Below, in pieces: positions 17,006-26,868 of a stretch of 33,622 nucleotides of DNA. Numbering within the stretch: position 1 is the first letter of the stretch; the number at the start of each line of letters is the position of its first letter. Source of the DNA: Methanosarcinaceae archaeon (GTDB lineage Archaea; Halobacteriota; Methanosarcinia; Methanosarcinales; Methanosarcinaceae); assembly GCA_016932675.1 (NCBI GenBank), contig JAFGCK010000034.1:1-33622 (forward strand), in the 5' to 3' direction. A program made the position numbers and the translations under genes. The notes under the pieces are model-generated. The model searched no databases. It was given only the letters and a program-made list of their open reading frames with translations, and was not told the DNA's origin.

Positions 17006-19656
17006 TGATAAGAAGGCTTATGATCCGGAACATCAGGAGCTATGAAAGCCTGGACCTCTCTTTCAGGGAAGGTGTGACCGTGGTCTCAGGGGTTAACGGA
17101 AGCGGGAAGTCCAGTTTGCTTGAGGCCTGCTTTACCTGCCTTTTCGGAAGCAAGGCGCTGGATAAGGAATTCGTGTTATCGGATATTATACGCAAGGGTG
17201 CGACCAGAGCGTCCATTGTGCTTGAGTTCAAGCAGAATGACCACGATTACTATATTGAGCAGACCTTCAGGAACGACCCGGAAAAAGGCCGTGCTTCCAA
17301 TACCGGTGCGATCCTTAAAAAAGATGGAGTGATCATATTCGACCAGGCGTCCCGCACCTATGAGGCTGTCAGGTCATTGTTGAATATGGACGAAGAAGCC
17401 TACAGGAACTGCGTATATATCAGGCAGGGTGAGATCGATGTGCTGATAAATTCAAAGCCCAGGGACCGGCAGAAGATGATCGATGACCTCCTGAGACTTG
17501 GCAGACTGGAAGAATACAGGGAGCGTGCCTCAAGTGCACGTGTTGGCGTGGGACGGCACCAGAGGGATATCGGGATGCGCATCAGGGAAGTGACGGCTGA
17601 GATGCAGGGGATCGAGGATTCCAGGCCTGCTGAACGGCTTGCAGAGTTGCGTTCCCGTTCTAAGGACCTTGGGGATTCCATTTCTTCACTTAATGAAAAA
17701 AGGGACCGTGCTCTGGCCCTCAAGGACGGGATTTCGAAAAAGATAGCCCAGTACAGGGACCTTGCAGATAAGAAAAGCTCGGTCCAGTCACAGATAAAAG
17801 AGCTCCTTGAGAAGAAAACCAGTGCCTATGGCCGGATCGGATCGCTGGAAAAGGATATAGCATCAAGGAAGGAGGCCCTTGATAAGACGGAAGGATCGGC
17901 CGAAGAGCTGCGTTCCAGGCTGGGTGTAACTGCTGATGATATTGATGCTGTGATCCTGGACCTTGACAGCAGGGAGCGCGTGGCGCGGGACAGGTTAAGT
18001 GGCATAAGCAGAGACATGGCCGTTCATGAAAAAGAGCTATCAGGGCTGTCCTCATCCCTTGAGGATAATAAGGAACAGGCCGGTATGCTGGAAAAGTCCC
18101 TGGGGCTGGCAGAAAAAAAGATAACTGCAGCTGAGGCTGAGATCCGAAGTATACAGGAACTGATCGAAGGGGCCAGGGCCAGATGGTCTGAAATACTCTC
18201 AACTATCGGAGACATGGGATTTACTCCGGAAAAACTGGAAAACATAGAAGAGATGTTCGACCTTGTCAATGAGCAGCTTAAGAAGCTCCACGGGAAAGAA
18301 ATAGAGATATCGGTAAAGATCGTGGATCTTAAGGACAGGGTAAAAAAGTCGGCAGAGCTACTGGACATGGGTAAATGTCCTACATGTGGCCAGGACCTTC
18401 ATGGCTCGGCCGTCGAAGAGACGACCCGGGAGGACTTGCTCAGAGAAAAGGAACTTGAGGGAGAGCTTTCTGAACTGAAAGCGAAACAGGAAGACCTGGA
18501 AGTAAAACTTGGCAGGGTGAAGGAAGCGAGGATGCACAAAATTGAGATCGAGAACATCACTCGCGAGATAAGCTCATTGAGCGATCGGATCCAAATCCAG
18601 GAAAAGCTGCTGGAAGAATACCGCTCCGGCATCCGGGATAACGAAAAAAAGAAAGAGGAGCTGATTTTACAGAAAGGGTTCCTTGAAGGTTCAATGAAAG
18701 AGCTTGAAAGTAAAATCTCCAGACTTGAGCAGGATGCCGGAGAGGCCCGCAAGGGGCATGAGGCATCTCTTGAACTGCTCAGGCTGGCAAGGGACCTGCG
18801 CAGGAATCTCCTTGAGATCGATAAGGGTGTGTCCGATATCAGTAAAATGGAGGAAACGATAAGCGGTATCCGTGAGATGATCTCTCTTTTCGATAGCCAG
18901 GCGGCTGATAAAAAGGCTTTTCTCAAAGATCTCGACGAACAGGCAGGTGAGCTTGATATTGCTGGACTTGAGTCCCGGCTGAGGGATTATGAGATCGCGT
19001 TAAAAAATATAAATTCTGAGATCGGAAAATTAAGCACTGAAAAGGAAGGATTGGCAAAACAGGCAGGAATGGTCGAGAGTGAGATGAAGCGGCTTGAGGA
19101 CCTTCAAAAGATGCTTGATGTCCTGAATAACAAAGCTGGTTTCCTGGATATTGTTTACGGGGACGCTGAAGGGCTGGAGGCTATGTACATGCGGGTCCGT
19201 GCACAGCTGCGCTCGAACTACATAGGGGTCCTGGATGCTCTCATCAACGAGATCTTTGCTTTCATGTATTCTAATAATGCATATTCGCATATCCGGCTTG
19301 ACCATGAATATAACCTCACCGTATTCGAAAAGGATGGCACTCCCCTTGAGCCCAGATTGTTGAGCGGCGGGGAGAGGGCCATATTCAACCTGGTACTCAG
19401 GTGTGCCATATATCGCCTTCTGTCACTCGGGATGTCGGGATCAGGGCTTCCGCCCCTTATCATGGATGAGCCTACGGTATTCCTGGACCGGGGGCATGTG
19501 CAGCAGCTTATCAGGCTGATAGATATGATGCGTGATATTGGCGTGGGGCAGATCCTGGTAGTATCGCATGACGAGTCACTGATCGATTCTGCGGACCATG
19601 TTTTCATGGTGGAGAAGGATCCGATCTCCAATAGTTCATCGATCTATGCCGGATAG
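17002..19656 (+). CDS. rad50: DNA double-strand break repair ATPase Rad50
   Basis: 884 aa; Walker A 'GVNGSGKSS', zinc hook 'CPTCGQ' (about 18376-18393), signature 'LLSGGERAIFNLVLR', Walker B 'LPPLIMDEPTVFLD'. Confidence 0.97.
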   Translation: MMIRRLMIRNIRSYESLDLSFREGVTVVSGVNGSGKSSLLEACFTCLFGSKALDKEFVLSDIIRKGATRASIVLEFKQNDHDYYIEQTFRNDPEKGRASNTGAILKKDGVIIFDQASRTYEAVRSLLNMDEEAYRNCVYIRQGEIDVLINSKPRDRQKMIDDLLRLGRLEEYRERASSARVGVGRHQRDIGMRIREVTAEMQGIEDSRPAERLAELRSRSKDLGDSISSLNEKRDRALALKDGISKKIAQYRDLADKKSSVQSQIKELLEKKTSAYGRIGSLEKDIASRKEALDKTEGSAEELRSRLGVTADDIDAVILDLDSRERVARDRLSGISRDMAVHEKELSGLSSSLEDNKEQAGMLEKSLGLAEKKITAAEAEIRSIQELIEGARARWSEILSTIGDMGFTPEKLENIEEMFDLVNEQLKKLHGKEIEISVKIVDLKDRVKKSAELLDMGKCPTCGQDLHGSAVEETTREDLLREKELEGELSELKAKQEDLEVKLGRVKEARMHKIEIENITREISSLSDRIQIQEKLLEEYRSGIRDNEKKKEELILQKGFLEGSMKELESKISRLEQDAGEARKGHEASLELLRLARDLRRNLLEIDKGVSDISKMEETISGIREMISLFDSQAADKKAFLKDLDEQAGELDIAGLESRLRDYEIALKNINSEIGKLSTEKEGLAKQAGMVESEMKRLEDLQKMLDVLNNKAGFLDIVYGDAEGLEAMYMRVRAQLRSNYIGVLDALINEIFAFMYSNNAYSHIRLDHEYNLTVFEKDGTPLEPRLLSGGERAIFNLVLRCAIYRLLSLGMSGSGLPPLIMDEPTVFLDRGHVQQLIRLIDMMRDIGVGQILVVSHDESLIDSADHVFMVEKDPISNSSSIYAG

Positions 19657-19811
19657 GTCAGGTGCATGACAGGTCCTTTGTCCAATAAAAGCGTGTATTT
19701 ATCAGAAAATTGACAATTACAACCATAAATTATATTATACTTTTATCCATATATTAAAGCAGGATTTTTGAAACATTTAATGAGGGACTGAATGGATTTG
19801 CGAGGAATTTC

Positions 19812-20636
19812 ATGGATTCTGAAAACAGAGATTTTATCATTGAGCGGCTCGAGCGCCAGCTAAAGGAAAAAGAGGCGGAGATCGGGGATATAAAATCCAC
19901 TCTCCACGACTCGATCCTCCGGGAGATCAGGAGCGATCTGAAAAGTGACCTGGATATCAATAACCGTATAGTTCAGCTTGAACAGAAGGTACAGGCGCTG
20001 ACAAGCAATCTGAACGGGATAATGGATGAGCTACTTGACCAGAAATCCATGATCCGTTCCCTTGGGGAACTTTCCGTGTCCAGACACAGGAAGGAGGAAG
20101 CCATCCCTGAAGAAGTGAAGCCTGCTACGGAGAAGTCCGTGGTAAATGCAGAACCCCGCCTCTACAGGCCTGAACATGAACCTGTGGATCCCGGACATAA
20201 GCCTGAACTGGTTGGGCAGCAGAGTTCCCCCAGAACTCCGGTGATAACTGCGCCGGTCAAGCCGTATGCTCCGCCGGAAATGCCTTCCTCTGTCAGCAGG
20301 GCCGGCTCTAAAGTGTCCATAAGGTCAAATGGCGGGCCTGAAAATCCACACCGCATCTCTTCCGCAGGACAACCTGTAAATGCACGTTTCAATATTCGCG
20401 ATGTGACCCCCGCACCTCAGTCAGAGGTCCGGGAGCCTGAGCCTACCACCGAGTACATAGTTGCCGAGACCGATGATGAGAGGAAGATGCGCAACCGTTC
20501 CCAGGGGCGTCATGAGGCCTGTGACTACATAGTTGCCGAAGAACAAAGTGCACGCAGGCAGACTGAAACGGATTACGAGACCGTTGAAGCGCGTGAAGAT
20601 GAAGATGCGGTAATAACTATAACCCGCAGAAAATGA
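19812..20636 (+). CDS. Hypothetical protein: N-terminal coiled coil, Pro-rich centre, repeated YIVAE motif
   Basis: 274 aa ORF between rad50 and smc on the same strand; 'TEYIVAETDDERK' and 'CDYIVAEEQSARR' near the C-terminus. Confidence 0.75.
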   Translation: MDSENRDFIIERLERQLKEKEAEIGDIKSTLHDSILREIRSDLKSDLDINNRIVQLEQKVQALTSNLNGIMDELLDQKSMIRSLGELSVSRHRKEEAIPEEVKPATEKSVVNAEPRLYRPEHEPVDPGHKPELVGQQSSPRTPVITAPVKPYAPPEMPSSVSRAGSKVSIRSNGGPENPHRISSAGQPVNARFNIRDVTPAPQSEVREPEPTTEYIVAETDDERKMRNRSQGRHEACDYIVAEEQSARRQTETDYETVEAREDEDAVITITRRK

Positions 20637-20689
20637 TCCTTTTGACGGACCTTTCTTAGGATCAGGCCTTTAATAAAAAGGGGATTCGC

Positions 20690-23600
20690 GTGCATATAAA
20701 GGAAATTGAGTTTATAAACTTCAAATCCTTTGGTAAAAAGGTAAAGATCCCGTTCTTTGAAGGTTTTACCACCATCTCCGGACCCAATGGCAGCGGCAAG
20801 TCCAATATAATAGATGGTGTCCTTTTCGTGCTTGGTCTTTCAAGCTCCCGGACCATGAGGGCTGAAAAGCTCACAGACCTTATCTACAATGGGGATAGCT
20901 CCAAAAAACCGGATTTTGCCCAGGTCACCATCAGGTTCGATAACATGGACCGCAAGATGCCCGTTGCAAGCGATGAGATCTCCATTACCCGGAAGATACG
21001 TGAGACAGACACTGGTTATTACAGCTATTTCTATTTCAACGGCAAGGCTGTGAGCCTCACGGATATACACAATCACCTGGCAAAGGCAGGGGTCACCCCT
21101 GAGGGCTATAATGTCGTGATGCAGGGTGATGTCACACGTATCATCAATATGACGGCGGTTGAAAGACGTAAGGTCATAGATGAGATCGCCGGTGTCGCGG
21201 AGTTCGATAATAAGAAGGATCGGGCACTCAGCGAGCTTGAGATCGTGCGTGAAAGGGTCGAGAGGGTGGATATAATCATCGAAGAGGTCGGCCAGCAGCT
21301 GGAAAAGCTCAAGGCGGAACGTGACCAGGCACTCAAGTACCAGTCTCTCAGGGAAGATAAGATGAAGTTCGAGGGATTTGTGCTCCTTGCAAAGCTCAGG
21401 GACGCAAAGATCGAGCTTGGCTCTGTGGAAACCGATATCAAGTCAAAAAAAGAGGTGCTTGCCAGGCTTGAACAGGCACTAGGAGAGCGCCGGAAAAAGG
21501 TCGAAGAGCTCGAGAACGCCCTGGAAGAGCTGACATCCACCATCCACAGGATGGGAGAGGACGAGCAGATCCGGATCAAGAAGGACATCGAGGGGATCAG
21601 GGGGGAGATGTCCCGCTGCAATGACAGTATCGAGCTTGCAGATAATGAGATGGAGGATATTGAATCCAGAAGAAGGAAGACCTTTGTGGAGATCGATGAG
21701 ATCAAAGGCAAGCTTGAGGAGCTGGATTCTAAAATATCCGAGGAATCCATGCGCAAGGATGGCATTCTTGCCGAGATGTCCGAGTGCAGGACCGAAAGGA
21801 TGATCCTGCAGAGCAGGATAGCCGATGTAGATGCTGAATTTGCGGAGACCAGGGACGAGATCTCCCGGCTGAGGTCAGGGCTTGAAATTGCAAAGGACGA
21901 GAAGAACGAGCTGATGCGCCAGGAGGACAGGCTGCTTGATGCTCTCAGGAGAAAGTCTGCTGAAGTAAGGGATATCGAAAGCGAGATCGAGGATGCAAGG
22001 TCCAAGGCCCGGTCCTCTGACAGTGATACGCTTTCTGTAAAATATGATATCGAAAAACTCAATGAGAAGATCGATACCCTGACAAGGGACATTGATGACC
22101 TTGAGAGCAACCGTTCCCAGATACAGTCTGTTATCAGGGACCTTGAAGATGAATTGCGTACCTACGAAAAGGATTATGCACGCCTGGAAATGCGTGTGAG
22201 GGCTTCCGAGGACCACAGTAATTATTCCAGGGCCGTTGAAATGGTCATGAATGAGAAAAAGCATCATGGACTGCCTGGTATCTACGGAACGATCGCCGAG
22301 CTTGGAAGTGTGGACCAGAAGTATTCCACAGCCCTTGAGACAGCTGCGGGGGGGAAGATGCAGGCCATCGTTGTGGAAAATGATGAGGATGGTGCCCGTG
22401 CGATCGATTTCCTTAAGCGCAGTGAGGGTGGAAGGGCAACATTTTTGCCCATGAACAAGATGGACCAACGCAGGCCGTATAAGGACCTATCGAACAGGGA
22501 AGGGGTGATAGGCTATGCTCTTGACCTCATTGACTTTGACCCTAAATTCGAACCTGCCTTCTGGTATGTTTTCAGGGACACACTGATCGTTGACACCATG
22601 ACCAATGCCCGGCGCCTGATGGGTGGCCTGCGGATGGTGACCCTTGAAGGAGATGTCGTCGAGAAGAGCGGTGCCATGGTGGGAGGTTCCAGACAGCGTT
22701 CAGGCGGGCTTTCATTCGCATCTTCAGAGAAGGATAAGCTTGCAAAACTTGCTGAAAAGATCACTGAATACGATTCAAGGCGAAACACCGCAATCAAGAA
22801 ACTCGACCAGATCGAGGGCCATATAGCACAGGTCAATCGCGAGATCCATGAGCATGACAAGGAGATCTCTAAAAAGGAGATGTTCATCGAGGAGATCGCC
22901 GGACGGGGTGAACGTCTCTCCCAGCTCATCGGATCAAAGAACGCCGAACTTCTTGATATCGAGGGATCCCGTAAGCAGTTAAGAGAAGAGATGGAAACCG
23001 TTGTCTCCCAGAAAGAGGAAAAGGGCAGGCTTGTGGAATCCCTGGAGGAGGAGATCTCAAAGCTCGAAGAGAAACTTGCAGGCTCCGAGGTTCCCGGGCT
23101 CAGCCGTCAGGCAGAGCAGCTTGACGAGGAGATAAGGCGTCTTGATGGCAGGTTAAGGGATATCGAATCCGATCTTAATGCATTGAAGCTTGACAGGGAT
23201 TATGCGGCTTCGAAGATAGAGGAGAACCGCGAGCTCATCAGGACCATGGATGAGAAGAAGTCCACTCATAAGGAGCGTGTCAGGCAGCTCAATGAGAGGA
23301 TCACAGAGCTTGAGGGGGCGCTCCGGGAGAATCAGCAGCGTGAGAACGAGCTTGCAGAGGAGTTGAAGGAGCTTCAGGAAGAACGTGCCAGCCTGCATGA
23401 TGAACATATCTCTGTGAAGAAGCAGTTTGATGAGGCCAGGTCCAGGTTTGATGAGTCCAGCCGCCAGAAAGTGGCGCTGGATGCCACCCGGGCCGCACTT
23501 GAAGAAGAGGTTCAGGAACTTGGCAAAGAGCTTTTAAGACGTGGCATCGAGGAGAACGAAGAGGTTCCGAACTATGAGACCGTGCGCACAAGGATCGCTT

Positions 23601-24214
23601 CCATTGAAAAGGCAATGGAGAAACTCGAGCCTGTGAACATGCGTGCCATTGATGAGTATGCCGGGGTGGAGCTGAGGCTCAATGAGCTTGTAACAAGACG
23701 TGACACCCTTTCTTCGGAAAGGGAACAGATCCTGGAAAGGATCAGGCAGTACGAGGATCTCAAGAAGGACACCTTCATGACCGCATTCCACGGTATCAAC
23801 GAGGCTTTCAGGGAGATATTCAACGAGCTTTCCGATGGTATGGGGGAGCTTGTGCTTGATAATTATGAAGATCCCTTTGCAGGCGGACTGACACTCAAAG
23901 CCCAGCCCAGGGAAAAGACGCTCCAGAGACTTGAGGCAATGTCGGGAGGCGAGAAGAGTCTTACAGCCCTTTCCTTTGTCTTTGCCATCCAGCAATACCG
24001 TCCCGCTCCTTTCTATGCCTTTGATGAGATAGATATGTTCCTGGACGGTGCCAATGCGGGAAGGGTTGCCCAGCGTGTGAAAAAGGCGGTCAGTAATGCA
24101 CAGTTCATAGTGGTCTCCCTGAGAAAGCCAATGATCGAGGCTGCAGAGAGGACCATTGGGGTCGCCATGCAGGAAAATAACATAACAAGTATCACAGGGG
24201 TGAAATTGCGTTGA
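20690..24214 (+). CDS. smc: Chromosome segregation ATPase SMC
   Basis: 1174 aa; N-terminal 'FKSFGKKVKIPFFEGFTTISGPNGSGKSNIIDGVLFVLG', hinge 'GIYGTIAELGSVDQKYSTALETAAGGKMQAIVVEN', C-terminal 'AMSGGEKSLTALSFVFAIQQYRPAPFYAFDEIDMFLDGANAGRVA'. Confidence 0.98.
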   Translation: MHIKEIEFINFKSFGKKVKIPFFEGFTTISGPNGSGKSNIIDGVLFVLGLSSSRTMRAEKLTDLIYNGDSSKKPDFAQVTIRFDNMDRKMPVASDEISITRKIRETDTGYYSYFYFNGKAVSLTDIHNHLAKAGVTPEGYNVVMQGDVTRIINMTAVERRKVIDEIAGVAEFDNKKDRALSELEIVRERVERVDIIIEEVGQQLEKLKAERDQALKYQSLREDKMKFEGFVLLAKLRDAKIELGSVETDIKSKKEVLARLEQALGERRKKVEELENALEELTSTIHRMGEDEQIRIKKDIEGIRGEMSRCNDSIELADNEMEDIESRRRKTFVEIDEIKGKLEELDSKISEESMRKDGILAEMSECRTERMILQSRIADVDAEFAETRDEISRLRSGLEIAKDEKNELMRQEDRLLDALRRKSAEVRDIESEIEDARSKARSSDSDTLSVKYDIEKLNEKIDTLTRDIDDLESNRSQIQSVIRDLEDELRTYEKDYARLEMRVRASEDHSNYSRAVEMVMNEKKHHGLPGIYGTIAELGSVDQKYSTALETAAGGKMQAIVVENDEDGARAIDFLKRSEGGRATFLPMNKMDQRRPYKDLSNREGVIGYALDLIDFDPKFEPAFWYVFRDTLIVDTMTNARRLMGGLRMVTLEGDVVEKSGAMVGGSRQRSGGLSFASSEKDKLAKLAEKITEYDSRRNTAIKKLDQIEGHIAQVNREIHEHDKEISKKEMFIEEIAGRGERLSQLIGSKNAELLDIEGSRKQLREEMETVVSQKEEKGRLVESLEEEISKLEEKLAGSEVPGLSRQAEQLDEEIRRLDGRLRDIESDLNALKLDRDYAASKIEENRELIRTMDEKKSTHKERVRQLNERITELEGALRENQQRENELAEELKELQEERASLHDEHISVKKQFDEARSRFDESSRQKVALDATRAALEEEVQELGKELLRRGIEENEEVPNYETVRTRIASIEKAMEKLEPVNMRAIDEYAGVELRLNELVTRRDTLSSEREQILERIRQYEDLKKDTFMTAFHGINEAFREIFNELSDGMGELVLDNYEDPFAGGLTLKAQPREKTLQRLEAMSGGEKSLTALSFVFAIQQYRPAPFYAFDEIDMFLDGANAGRVAQRVKKAVSNAQFIVVSLRKPMIEAAERTIGVAMQENNITSITGVKLR

Positions 24215-25044
24215 GCGAGCTCATTGAGGATATGGATATTGGCCAGTCCATGGAGGTGGTCCCTTTGATTGAAGTCCCTCTTCCTGTTACCATCGATCCG
24301 GGTTTCATGGAGACTCTCCGGGGACTGGGCGTGGACGAATCGCTGCTCAAGTTCTCTGATGATGTGCTCAATGAGCCTGTTGAGATACTCATGAACCTTG
24401 CAAAGAACGGGGATATCAATCCCTGGGACATCGATATCGTAAATGTGACAGACATGTTCCTTGAGCGTATAGAGCAGATGCAGATGATGGATCTCAGGAT
24501 CTCCGGCAGGACCCTGCTATATGCATCGATCCTGCTGCGTATGAAATCCACAGGTATTATGGAGGAGGAAGAGGAGGAAGATTACCCCGACATGTCCGGG
24601 GATGAACTGGACTTCTATGATGTCGAGGAATATCCTGTTCCCAGGCTCCCGATAAGGCGCCGGGCCACGCGTCCGGTGACCCTGCAGGAACTGATCCTCG
24701 AACTCCAGAAAGCAGAAAAGGTTGAAACCCGACGGAAGGACCGCAAGGTACGCCGCAGGCTTGAAGAGGGATCTGCGGTCACTACAGATGAGGTGCTGGG
24801 TATAGCCCACGAGGAGGACATACTTGGACGTGTAAAGTCCCTTGGTGAGCGGCTGAAGAACGACCTTGCAGAAAAGGAGTTCGTAATACTTTCCGATCTT
24901 CTTGGCGATAATCGCTCCGAGAACATAATGACCTATGTATCACTTCTTTTCCTTGCCACAGAAAAGAAGGTGTGGCTGACACAGAACGAAATGTTTGGTG
25001 AACTATATGTGTATCCGTCCGATAATATGCGGGACACTGCCTGA
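24211..25044 (+). CDS. scpA: Segregation and condensation protein A (kleisin)
   Basis: 277 aa, TTG start overlapping the smc stop; 'FSDDVLNEPVEILMNLAKNGDINPWDIDIVNVTDMFLERIEQMQMMDLRISGRTLLYASILLRMKS' typical of ScpA. Confidence 0.93.
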   Translation: MSELIEDMDIGQSMEVVPLIEVPLPVTIDPGFMETLRGLGVDESLLKFSDDVLNEPVEILMNLAKNGDINPWDIDIVNVTDMFLERIEQMQMMDLRISGRTLLYASILLRMKSTGIMEEEEEEDYPDMSGDELDFYDVEEYPVPRLPIRRRATRPVTLQELILELQKAEKVETRRKDRKVRRRLEEGSAVTTDEVLGIAHEEDILGRVKSLGERLKNDLAEKEFVILSDLLGDNRSENIMTYVSLLFLATEKKVWLTQNEMFGELYVYPSDNMRDTA

Positions 25045-25052
25045 AAAATGAA

Positions 25053-26165
25053 GTGACGATCATGAGCGACAGGGATACAATTGAGGCGGCTCTGTTTGCC
25101 GCAGGATCGGCACTGGATATTCTTACCCTGTCAAAACTCGTTGGCAAGTCCAAAAAGCAGATATCCCCTGTTATTGAAAAGCTTGTCAGTGAATACAGGG
25201 GCCGTGAAAGCGGTATTGAGATACTGGACCTTGGCGGGCGCTATGTTATGCAGGTCAAGCATGAATATGCCGAGCTTGTGCGGCCGCTTGCACCAAAGGA
25301 ACTGAGCGCCCCCATGCTTCGCACCCTTTCGATGATAGCTTACCATCAGCCTCTTGTCCAGTCCGAGCTCATCGACATGAGAGGCAACTCGGCCTATGAC
25401 CATATACGTGAACTTAAGGAAAGGGGTCTTGTGGAGGCAGTGCCCCACGGAAGGACCAGGCTGCTTCGCACAACACCTCTTTTTGCCGACTACTTCGGTC
25501 TCGAGTCCAATGATCCCGAGCTTGTCAAAAAGAAGATCGTTGAACTATCAAGGGTCCAGAGTGGTCAGAGCGGTCTTAATAAATGGCTTGGGCGCAGGTT
25601 CATAGGTGTGACACCTATGTATGAATCACTTATGGATATGTGTGGCATCAGGGAGTACAAGGTCATCAATGCCTACGAGCCTGCTGAAGAGGAGCTTGAA
25701 GAACTGACAGATGTCTATAAGCTTGTGATTTCCAGAGGATACACAGAGCAGGTCAGCAGGCATTACGATGGTGAGATCATTGAAGTTGGCTCTACTACCT
25801 TTGATGACCTCATTGAAGCTGTCCGTTCTCTGGAAAATGTTGCCGATCAGGAGAGATCACAGGAGAGTATAAAACTTATAGGGGACCTTAAGGAGAGGTA
25901 CGCCTCCAGAGCCCTTGTGTTCAGCAAAAAAGTAAAACCTGCAACCGATATGGTTGCCCGTATCGTAAGCGATCTGCGTCTGGGGGTGTCTGCTGATGGT
26001 ATTGTCATAGCTCCGGATTATGGCCTTTCCGGGGAAGGTCTGGATGTGAGTGAAGGGGCGAATATACTGGTGCCAACACATCGCAGTTTTAAAGGGAACC
26101 TGGTGGAGAGGGTATGCAACAAGTATGATGCTGTGATAGGCGGCATGAAGGAATTTGAAAACTGA
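25053..26165 (+). CDS. scpB: Segregation and condensation protein B with long C-terminal extension
   Basis: 370 aa (GTG start, alternative ATG at 25062); N-terminal winged-helix pair 'IEAALFAAGSALDILTLSKLVGKSKKQISPVIEKLVSEY...LSMIAYHQPLVQSELIDMRGNSAYDHIRELKERGLVE' is ScpB; about 200 further residues follow. Confidence 0.88.
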   Translation: MTIMSDRDTIEAALFAAGSALDILTLSKLVGKSKKQISPVIEKLVSEYRGRESGIEILDLGGRYVMQVKHEYAELVRPLAPKELSAPMLRTLSMIAYHQPLVQSELIDMRGNSAYDHIRELKERGLVEAVPHGRTRLLRTTPLFADYFGLESNDPELVKKKIVELSRVQSGQSGLNKWLGRRFIGVTPMYESLMDMCGIREYKVINAYEPAEEELEELTDVYKLVISRGYTEQVSRHYDGEIIEVGSTTFDDLIEAVRSLENVADQERSQESIKLIGDLKERYASRALVFSKKVKPATDMVARIVSDLRLGVSADGIVIAPDYGLSGEGLDVSEGANILVPTHRSFKGNLVERVCNKYDAVIGGMKEFEN

Positions 26166-26228
26166 TCGTTGCTATTATCATCCTCTGTAACTTGTGTTTG
26201 TAAACTGTACAATGCATTCATTTAAAAA

Positions 26229-26262
26229 AGATATATAAATAAAGGGGTACATGTTTATATAT
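26229..26262 (+). promoter_or_regulatory. Promoter region of tbp (TATA-like elements)
   Basis: 'AGATATATAAATAAAG' and 'TTTATATATT' within 80 nt upstream of the TBP start codon. Confidence 0.5.
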
Positions 26263-26305
26263 TGAATTGCTGAATATAACTCTGCTTTAAATATGAGGAT
26301 ATACC

Positions 26306-26857
26306 ATGTCAGATTATAACATCAAGATTGAAAATGTAGTAGCATCTACTAAACTTGCAGAGGAGTTCGATCTTACCAGGATAGAGGCAGAATTCGAGGG
26401 CGCCGAATATAACAAGCAGAAGTTTCCCGGACTTGTCTACAGGGTTTCCGATCCCAAGGCTGCATTTTTGGTCTTCACATCTGGTAAAGTGGTATGCACA
26501 GGGGCAAAGAACGTCGATGATGTCCACACCGTCATAGGCAATATGGCAAAGAAGCTCAATAATATAGGTATCAAGACCATAGACGACCCTGAGATCACTG
26601 TACAGAACATCGTGGCCTCCGCCGACCTTCGGGCAGTACTTAACCTGAATGCCATTGCAATAGGTCTTGGTCTTGAGAACATCGAATACGAACCCGAACA
26701 GTTCCCGGGGCTTGTTTACCGCATTGATGACCCCAAGGTGGTAGTGCTCATTTTCAGCTCGGGCAAACTGGTTGTTACAGGCGGCAAATCACCTGAGAAC
26801 TGTGAACAGGGAGTTGAGGTTGTAAGGCAGCAGCTCGACAGCATGGGTCTGCTTTAA
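26306..26857 (+). CDS. tbp: TATA-box-binding protein
   Basis: 183 aa with two direct repeats ('[11 protein letters not shown]...[29 protein letters not shown]' and '[11 protein letters not shown]...[29 protein letters not shown]'). Confidence 0.98.
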   Translation: MSDYNIKIENVVASTKLAEEFDLTRIEAEFEGAEYNKQKFPGLVYRVSDPKAAFLVFTSGKVVCTGAKNVDDVHTVIGNMAKKLNNIGIKTIDDPEITVQNIVASADLRAVLNLNAIAIGLGLENIEYEPEQFPGLVYRIDDPKVVVLIFSSGKLVVTGGKSPENCEQGVEVVRQQLDSMGLL

Positions 26858-26868
26858 AACGGATAAGT

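Noticed and set aside
18399-18926. Minus-strand ORFs opposite rad50 (e.g. 175 aa, also 160 aa at 17720..18202)
   Set aside because: Low-complexity S/L/R composition mirrors the E/K/L-rich coiled coil on the coding strand; shadow ORFs.
21106-22110. 334-aa minus-strand ORF antisense to smc
   Set aside because: Ser/Leu-rich shadow frame of the SMC coiled coil; no start context or recognised motif.
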